From: Chthoniobacter sp.
GTDB taxonomy: Bacteria; Verrucomicrobiota; Verrucomicrobiia; Chthoniobacterales; Chthoniobacteraceae
DNA length: 11,600 nucleotides
Assembly: GCA_025351065.1 (NCBI GenBank)
Contig: JANXWQ010000171.1
Span: 1-11,600, forward strand
Direction: 5' to 3'
Positions 7,066 through 11,600 of the stretch are shown piece by piece (position 1 is the stretch's first letter; every line of letters begins with the position of its first letter). Both the position numbers and the translations under genes were made by a program. The notes beneath the pieces are model-generated. The model did no database searches. It was not told the origin of the DNA and saw nothing but the letters and a program-made list of their open reading frames with translations.

Positions 7066-7231
7066 GCCTTTGCTTTGTGCAAAAGAGCGAGCGCCTCCTC
7101 TCTGGCGGCGACGTGCTTTTTGCCGGCGGCGTGGGCCGCACCGACCTGCCCGGCGGCGACCCCTCCCTGCTCTTCACCGGCATCCGCGATAAGGTCTTCC
7201 CGCTCGGCGACGACATCACCGTCCTCCCCGG
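7066..7231 (+). pseudogene. Fragment of an MBL-fold hydrolase gene (duplicate of the gene at 10663-11271)
   Basis: Positions 7066-7231 align without gaps to 11042-11207 of the intact MBL gene downstream, with 15 mismatches in 166 bases by hand count (about 91%). It corresponds to residues about 127-182 (from SLCFLQKSERLL to DITVLPG). It contains the metal-ligand Asp of GGDVLF, but the similarity stops right before the final ligand His of PGHGP, which reads as Cys here. The N-terminal half with THGHIDH is absent. It is therefore a remnant with no function as an enzyme. It sits in the same orientation as the full gene, in the gap between two divergent genes. Its reading frame is open and runs without a stop into the next gene. 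Confidence 0.85.
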
Positions 7232-7265
7232 TTGCTTTTCGGGTCATCCATTCAGGTTCTGTTTT

Positions 7266-8621
7266 ATGAAAACCCCCTTTTTCTTCGCCCTTTGCGCCGC
7301 GCTCATTCTGGGAACGGCGGCGGTCATGGCCCAGTCATTTACCCTTGGCACCAGCCAGGTCAATGTCGCGGTGGCACCAGGGTTCAACCACGCGTCCTTG
7401 CCAGTGACCGTCACTCCCAGCGGCGGGGGGTTCGATTTCAGCCTGCTGCAAGTCTCGTCTGATTCAGCCTGGGTGACACCCAGCGTGGACTCAGTATCCG
7501 GGAAAATTGTCCTTTCCTTTGCCACATCCGCCCTCACGAATGCCAGTTACACCGCGACCATCATCGCCACGCACGGGGCGAACACCGGTTCGTTATTCGT
7601 CACTGCCGCCAGCGCACCCCTCAGTGTCTTCAAACTCATCGACGATCCCTTCCGTTCACGCACTTACGGACTTCAGTTGCAGGGCTTGAACCGCGGTTCC
7701 GTAGTGGTGCTCGATCCGGTGGCGGGCACGGCTGTGGCCAACGTGACCGTGGGACGGAAGCCGTCGGGCCTGGCGGTATCCACTGACGGGACCGAGCTGT
7801 TTGTCATCAACTGTGTGGATAAGACCATCTCGGTGATCGACCTTGCCACCTTGCAGCTAAAGGAGACGATTACCCTGTCGCTATTCGACAACTGGGGACA
7901 GAGCGATACCACCGCGAACATCGGCGTGGGGCCGAATAACATCCTGTATTACACCGACGGCGCATGGGCTCCGCCCCTCCGGGTGCTGAACCGCACCACC
8001 GGCGCGGTGCTCCAGACCGTCTTTATTGATCCAACATCTGGCTATGGCTTCGGAGACTTTGCGCTGACTAACAGCAAAAATCAGCTCTTTGGCTGGGCTC
8101 AATATGGATGGACCGCAGGCTGGGCTGGCTCCTATGTGTCGAAGTTCACGGTCGCTGCCTCCGGCTTGCTGACTTACGTCCAGAGCACCCCGGTCAGCTA
8201 CCCTACGCCGCTGAGCCGCGATCCATTGGAGACTCCCGTGCTGGTCGCCAGCGATGACGCCACGGTTTTTGTTAAAAAATGGGCCGTCGCTCCGGCCACG
8301 ATCACGACCGTCAAACAAGGGTTTCCCAACGACATCTATGCCATTACCCCAGGAGGCGAAGTAGCAGTGACTTCCAACGCCATCTATGAAGTGGCCACGG
8401 GCAGCAGACTGTACGACCTGCCCTTCACCACGACCATCCAGACCATCACTTCCGACTACAGCCGGCTGGTGCTTTTCAATGCGACGGCCCGCAGCTTTCA
8501 GTTCGTGGATCTTTTCGCGGCCATCGGGCCGCAGGTTATGGGCCGGACGATCGGCCCATTGGACGGCTCCATAGTGCTGGCACCCACCGCGCTGCAGTGG
8601 AAAGCGCGCTTGCGGGCGTGA
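7266..8621 (+). CDS. Secreted BACON/beta-propeller protein, N-terminal part (frameshifted)
   Basis: The first 451 residues of a large exported protein. A typical signal peptide (MKTPFFFALCAALILGTAAVMAQ, described here by its ends: residues 1-23) fixes the start at 7266, with AGG at 7254-7256 as a weak ribosome-binding site, although the frame is open further upstream through the MBL fragment. Residues about 25-117 look like a BACON-type beta-sandwich (SDSAWVTPS...YTATI). Residues about 120-430 look like a YVTN-type beta-propeller (VVVLDPVAGTAVANVTVG, then GLAVSTDGTELFV and ISVIDLATL). The ORF ends in LQW followed by an out-of-frame tail and a TGA at 8619-8621. The FN3-like domain that LQW should begin continues in the next ORF, one base out of phase. 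The ligand is unknown; such proteins are usually surface or extracellular. Confidence 0.75.
   Translation: MKTPFFFALCAALILGTAAVMAQSFTLGTSQVNVAVAPGFNHASLPVTVTPSGGGFDFSLLQVSSDSAWVTPSVDSVSGKIVLSFATSALTNASYTATIIATHGANTGSLFVTAASAPLSVFKLIDDPFRSRTYGLQLQGLNRGSVVVLDPVAGTAVANVTVGRKPSGLAVSTDGTELFVINCVDKTISVIDLATLQLKETITLSLFDNWGQSDTTANIGVGPNNILYYTDGAWAPPLRVLNRTTGAVLQTVFIDPTSGYGFGDFALTNSKNQLFGWAQYGWTAGWAGSYVSKFTVAASGLLTYVQSTPVSYPTPLSRDPLETPVLVASDDATVFVKKWAVAPATITTVKQGFPNDIYAITPGGEVAVTSNAIYEVATGSRLYDLPFTTTIQTITSDYSRLVLFNATARSFQFVDLFAAIGPQVMGRTIGPLDGSIVLAPTALQWKARLRA
8597..8621 (+). other. Frameshift site splitting the propeller protein
   Basis: The upstream frame reads L-Q-W at 8592-8600 and then hits a stop at 8619. 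The other frame reads E-S-A-L-A-G-V-S-S-Y-R-V-Y from 8600. Adding one G after 8600 (GG to GGG) joins them as LQW-ESALAGVSSYRVYLG, a normal FN3-like strand pattern. The joined product would be 1066 residues. I see no canonical X-XXY-YYZ slippery heptamer, so a real or sequencing single-base deletion is more likely than programmed frameshifting. Confidence 0.8.
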
Positions 8622-10465
8622 GCAGTTACCGGGTTTATCTCGGCACCACGCTCGCCTCGGTGACTGCCGCGAACCCCGCCAGCCCCGAATACCGCGGCGA
8701 GGTCAACGGGCCGTCGTTTGCCCTGTCCAACACCCTGGCCCCCGGGGTCACTTACCTTTGGCGAGTGGATGCAATCTCCCCGCTCGGCGCGACTCCAGGC
8801 AATGTTTATTCATTCACCGTCTCTACCATCTCCGCCAGCAGCGCGTCGGTCAATGTGGCCACGGTTCGTGGACACGCCGATTTCAAGACCACGATCGCCT
8901 TGGATGCCGCGACCGCGGGAACGGCCTGGCAGGCTTCCGCAAACCAGCCTTGGGTCACCTTCACCCAGTCGGCTGGCGTCACGCCGGCGACCTTGGAGGT
9001 GCATCTGAATGCGTCCGCACTGCCACTTGGGAATAACACGGCTGCCATCACGCTATCCAACACGAGCGGGGCACTGTTCACCCTCCCGGTAAAGCTCAAG
9101 GTCGAGCCGCTGGTTCTGACCGTGATCAAATCCGACCCTTTGTCCAAGTATGCCTACGCGATCAGCGAGGATGCCACGGCGGCCTCACCCAATGCCTACC
9201 TGCTGGAGATCGACACCCAGACCGAGGGCATCACGCGCGTCGTGCCGGTGGGAAACTCCGGCACCGACCTGGCCATCCACAATCCAGACAATCGGATCTA
9301 TGTGCCAAACTGGCTTCCTGGATCGGTGCGGGCGATCGATAAGACCAGCTTTGCCCAAGTGCGCACCTACGCTTTCAATCCGTACCCCACTTCGACCTAT
9401 TCCGGCTATGCCTTCCGCGTGACGCGTGCGGCGGCCACGGTTCCGCTGAATATTATCGGACAAAGCTATTTGGAATTTGCCTTTCGCGCGGGCAATCAGG
9501 CAGTGGACGAAATCGCCTACTGGAATAACTCTGAAGCCGGGGAGGGCGTCGTCGTGGAATTCAGTCTCGATGGTGTTACCTGGCAAACGCTCCAAACGCT
9601 CGACACCGTTTATCCAAGCTATGCCGCCTGGACAAACTTTGTCATCGCGCTGCCCGCGGCGACCCAATCGTCGGCCACGCGCTTTCGCTGGCGCCAGCTC
9701 GCCCATAGCGGCGGCACCAATGACACCTGGGCGCTGGAAGACGTATGCCTCTGGGCACCCGTGCCGCCGGCGCCGAGCGCACCGCCGTTCATCATTACGG
9801 CGGTCAATTCTTCCTCCAGCATTGCCATTTGGTGGGTCGGCTCCACTGGGGCTTCCAGCTATCAGGTGGAACGCACGGGCAATGGCAGCGCATGGAATCC
9901 CGTGGCGACAACCAGCGTGACGCAAACGTATTTTACCGACACCGGCCTGCGCGCCGGCACCTGGTACCAATACCGGGTCAAAGCCATTAACCTTGGCGGC
10001 ATCTCCCCTGCGTCGAGTGTCTCCATCGCCTCCACGCTAAGGCAGATCGACGAATGGCGTCTCGCCCACTTTGGCACCACGGATTCCACGGGTGCGGCCG
10101 CTAGCATGGCCGCCGGCCCGGATGGTATCACCAACCTAGCCAGGTTTGCCTTCAACATGAGCAACACCGCTGGCGTGGCGGGTGTCATACCAGGGTCGGG
10201 GCAGGCGGGTATGCCCTCGATCCGGCTCGACCCTTTGACCCATCGGCTGCGGGTTGAGTTTATCCGCAGAAAATGGGCGGCGAATCCAGGAGACAGTTAC
10301 GAAGTTCAGTTCTGCAGCGACTTGAGTTGCTTTGTCCCAGGCGGGGCTCCTGTTCAGGTCACGTCGATCAATGGGATCTTCGAACGTGTCGTCTGGGAGG
10401 ATGCGGTCAGTATCAACGAGTCAGCCGTCCGTTTTGCCCGCGTCAAACTTACCGAGACCCCTTGA
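8597..10465 (+). CDS. C-terminal part of the frameshifted propeller protein (FN3, BACON, propeller blades, reelin-like, FN3, verrucomicrobial tail)
   Basis: A 622-codon ORF that could start at GTG 8597 but is best read as the continuation of the preceding ORF. It has no signal peptide of its own. Seen in order: an FN3-like domain (about 1-77, YRVYLGTT...YLWRVDAIS); a BACON-like domain (about 80-170, NQPWVTFTQSAG); the start of a second YVTN-type propeller (about 185-262), which stops after one or two blades; a reelin/jelly-roll-like domain (about 265-388, VVVEFSLDGVTWQTL...TRFRWRQ...WALEDVCLW); a second FN3 domain (about 398-480, SYQVERTGNG...YQYRVKAINLGG); and a C-terminal module (about 482-620) of the kind seen in verrucomicrobial exported proteins (WRLAHFGTT...GPDGITNLARFAFN, ending YEVQFCSDLSCF and VRFARVKLTE). 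If translated alone it would stay in the cytoplasm, so loss of function is likely unless the frameshift is an artefact. Confidence 0.72.
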   Translation: MESALAGVSSYRVYLGTTLASVTAANPASPEYRGEVNGPSFALSNTLAPGVTYLWRVDAISPLGATPGNVYSFTVSTISASSASVNVATVRGHADFKTTIALDAATAGTAWQASANQPWVTFTQSAGVTPATLEVHLNASALPLGNNTAAITLSNTSGALFTLPVKLKVEPLVLTVIKSDPLSKYAYAISEDATAASPNAYLLEIDTQTEGITRVVPVGNSGTDLAIHNPDNRIYVPNWLPGSVRAIDKTSFAQVRTYAFNPYPTSTYSGYAFRVTRAAATVPLNIIGQSYLEFAFRAGNQAVDEIAYWNNSEAGEGVVVEFSLDGVTWQTLQTLDTVYPSYAAWTNFVIALPAATQSSATRFRWRQLAHSGGTNDTWALEDVCLWAPVPPAPSAPPFIITAVNSSSSIAIWWVGSTGASSYQVERTGNGSAWNPVATTSVTQTYFTDTGLRAGTWYQYRVKAINLGGISPASSVSIASTLRQIDEWRLAHFGTTDSTGAAASMAAGPDGITNLARFAFNMSNTAGVAGVIPGSGQAGMPSIRLDPLTHRLRVEFIRRKWAANPGDSYEVQFCSDLSCFVPGGAPVQVTSINGIFERVVWEDAVSINESAVRFARVKLTETP

Positions 10466-10662
10466 ATTTTCGAATAGCCAAGGATCCGGCGCTTGCTCCA
10501 TGACGGCACACAGATGGAGACAAAAAGCTAGGGAGCATCCATGTTCATCCGTGGCGCGATGGGTTTTGGATCACGCTTGAGAATCGCGCTGCGCAGTTCT
10601 GGGTTGCACTTTGCATCCGCACCTCCCGTCATCGCCTCCCGCAAACCACCGCACCACCCTAC
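10466..10662. other. Intergenic region with a degenerate inverted repeat
   Basis: No ORF I can support. Near 10506-10554 there are two short opposing arms, CACACAGATGGAGACA at 10507-10522 and ATGTTCATCCGTGG at 10541-10554. The reverse complement of the second, CCACGGATGAACAT, resembles the first (about 9 of 14). They look like worn copies of the CACAGATGRACACAGATG-type repeat that I recall between genes in many environmental bacteria. No promoter or strong ribosome-binding site for the next gene stands out. Confidence 0.35.
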
Positions 10663-11271
10663 ATGCCCGACACCTTCACCGGCGGAATCTTCGACACGAA
10701 CTGCTTCTTTCTCCCCGAGCACGGCATCCTCATCGACGCCCCGCAGGACGCCGCCGCCTGGCTCGCCACGCGCGGCTACGCGGTGAAAACGCTGCTCCTC
10801 ACCCACGGCCACATCGACCACGTCTGGGACGCCTCGCGCATCCAGCGCGAGCACGGCTGCCGCGTCGGCTACCACGCCGACGGCGAACCCATGATCACCG
10901 TGCCCGACTTTTTCCGGCAGTTCGGATTCGGCTGGGACATCGAGCCCATCACGCCCGGCTTTCACATCGCGGAAAGCCCCGCGCTCACCATCGAGGGCGT
11001 CGATTTCCAAGTCCTGCACGTCCCCGGCCACTGCCCCGGCAGCCTGTGCTTCTTGCAAAAGAGCGAGCGCCTGCTGTTTGGCGGCGACGTGCTTTTCGCC
11101 GGCGGCGTGGGCCGCACCGACCTGCCCGGCGGCGACACTGCGCTGCTGCTCACCGGCATCCGCGAAAAGGTCTTCCCCCTCGGCGACGACATCACCGTCC
11201 TCCCCGGGCACGGCCCCGCGACGAAAATCGGCGTCGAGCGCCGGACGAATCCTTACGTCGGCGAAGGGTGA
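10663..11271 (+). CDS. Metallo-beta-lactamase-fold hydrolase (glyoxalase II-like, YcbL type)
   Basis: This 202-residue protein has the full set of metal-binding motifs of the MBL superfamily: THGHIDH (His48, His50, Asp52, His53), PGHCPG (His123), GGDVLF (Asp142) and PGHGP (His183). This is the pattern of glyoxalase II-type thioesterases and close relatives with two metal ions. The length, about 200 residues without the C-terminal substrate-binding domain of classical glyoxalase II, fits the small cytoplasmic YcbL-like group. No signal peptide is visible. The substrate is probably a small thioester such as an S-acyl thiol, but this is inferred from the family. The start at ATG 10663 gives a normal N-terminus (TGGIFDTNCFFL). 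A 166-bp part of this gene is duplicated at 7066-7231. It converges with the pseudouridine synthase gene. Confidence 0.9.
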   Translation: MPDTFTGGIFDTNCFFLPEHGILIDAPQDAAAWLATRGYAVKTLLLTHGHIDHVWDASRIQREHGCRVGYHADGEPMITVPDFFRQFGFGWDIEPITPGFHIAESPALTIEGVDFQVLHVPGHCPGSLCFLQKSERLLFGGDVLFAGGVGRTDLPGGDTALLLTGIREKVFPLGDDITVLPGHGPATKIGVERRTNPYVGEG

Positions 11272-11291
11272 GCCAGCGGGACTCCCTTCTC

Positions 11292-11316
11292 GCTCCGAAA
11301 GCAAGGCTCGCGGAGC
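11292..11316. terminator. Possible hairpin between convergent genes
   Basis: In the 82-nt gap between two convergent genes, GCTCCG (11292-11297) pairs with CGGAGC (11311-11316) around a 13-nt loop. A smaller GGCC-TGG-GGCC palindrome follows near 11326-11336. Neither has a T-tract, so a terminator role is only suggested by position. Confidence 0.25.
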
Positions 11317-11353
11317 AGTGACACGGCCTGGGGCCAGCGGACGCAGGGCTCCG

Positions 11354-11600
11354 CTATTTGGCGAAAACCGACCGCCGTGCGTCGTCGCCAAGCACCTGCC
11401 ATTTTCCCGCCGCCAGCGCGCCGAGCCGGAACGCGCCGATGCGCACGCGCACCAGCCGCAGCGTCGGATGGCCGATGGCCGCAGTCATGCGCCGCACCTG
11501 ATGGTTTTTCCCCTCGATCAATTCGAGCGCGAGCCACACGTCGGCCACGTTTTTGCGAAAGCGAATCGGTGGCTCGCGCGGCGGCAGCGCCGGCTGCGGA
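11354..11600 (-). CDS. RNA pseudouridine synthase, RsuA/RluB/RluE family, C-terminal part
   Basis: The reading frame is open from the window edge to a TAG at 11354-11356, so the gene is cut off at its 5' end; a GTG at 11548 is internal, not the start. The visible 81 or so residues include PPIRFRKNV, LELIEGKNHQVRRMTAAIGH and PTLRLVRVRIGAFRLG, followed by GKWQVLG, which are the conserved C-terminal motifs of the RsuA/RluE group that makes pseudouridine in rRNA from uridine. The PPIRFRK phrase is closest to RluE in my memory, but the catalytic Asp region and any S4 domain lie outside the window, so the target site (16S or 23S rRNA) cannot be decided. Confidence 0.88.
   Translation of the reverse strand, partial: PQPALPPREPPIRFRKNVADVWLALELIEGKNHQVRRMTAAIGHPTLRLVRVRIGAFRLGALAAGKWQVLGDDARRSVFAK

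Noticed and set aside
8589..8625. Programmed -1 ribosomal frameshift joining the two propeller ORFs
   Set aside because: No X-XXY-YYZ heptamer and no clear following pseudoknot or stem at the right distance. A one-base deletion explains the data more simply.
10528..11391. Minus-strand open frame (287 codons) opposite the MBL gene
   Set aside because: Shadow of the MBL gene. Its resemblance to a short minus-strand frame at 7002-7247 only reflects the duplicated MBL fragment.

Overview
The window looks like a chromosomal segment of a high-GC member of the Verrucomicrobiota (a planctomycete relative is the main alternative). Three things point there. A cytochrome c/DUF1592 protein lies next to a DUF1552 protein, a pairing typical of the Planctomycetes-Verrucomicrobia group. 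A large secreted beta-propeller protein carries a C-terminal 'WRLAHFGTT...GPDGITNL' tail of the kind common in verrucomicrobial exported proteins. The DNA is rich in small palindromic repeats, one of which reads as 'SARVPRAGEGVPP' in protein, a phrase I recall as recurrent in verrucomicrobial ORFs. The taxonomic call is inference from family content, not a search result.

Layout. 1-125: intergenic, with two compact hairpins of a palindromic repeat family. 126-2759 (+): a long U32-family protein (RlhA/TrhP-like RNA hydroxylation family, DUF3656 type), interrupted in frame by a REPIN-like inverted repeat (1475-1632) and by two short heptamer tracts. 2770-7014 (-): a three-gene block with 34-35 nt gaps, read as DUF1592-type cytochrome c protein, then DUF1552 Tat-exported protein, then secreted alpha/beta hydrolase. 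The U32 gene and the hydrolase converge on one hairpin that contains the U32 stop codon and reaches into the hydrolase stop codon. 7015-7265: divergent intergenic region holding a 166-bp fragment (about 91% identical by hand count) of the metallo-beta-lactamase-fold gene found 3976 bp downstream. 7266-10465 (+): one large secreted propeller/BACON/FN3 protein split into two ORFs by a probable 1-nt deletion at about 8600; its base composition looks less GC-rich than its neighbours. 10466-10662: intergenic, with a degenerate short repeat. 10663-11271 (+): intact MBL-fold hydrolase (glyoxalase II-like). 11354-11600 (-): C-terminal part of an RsuA/RluE-type pseudouridine synthase running off the window.

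How it fits together. The minus-strand block probably encodes an exported module of unknown substrate: a c-type cytochrome protein, a Tat-exported DUF1552 partner and a periplasmic esterase-like enzyme. The MBL fragment and the intact MBL gene are direct repeats flanking the propeller gene, which suggests a duplication or insertion history. The other genes (U32 protein, pseudouridine synthase) are probably RNA-modification enzymes with no clear link to the exported module. I found no defence system, CRISPR array, tRNA, rRNA or transposase. The most unusual content is the repeat biology: several small repeats of different kinds are tolerated inside one conserved gene.
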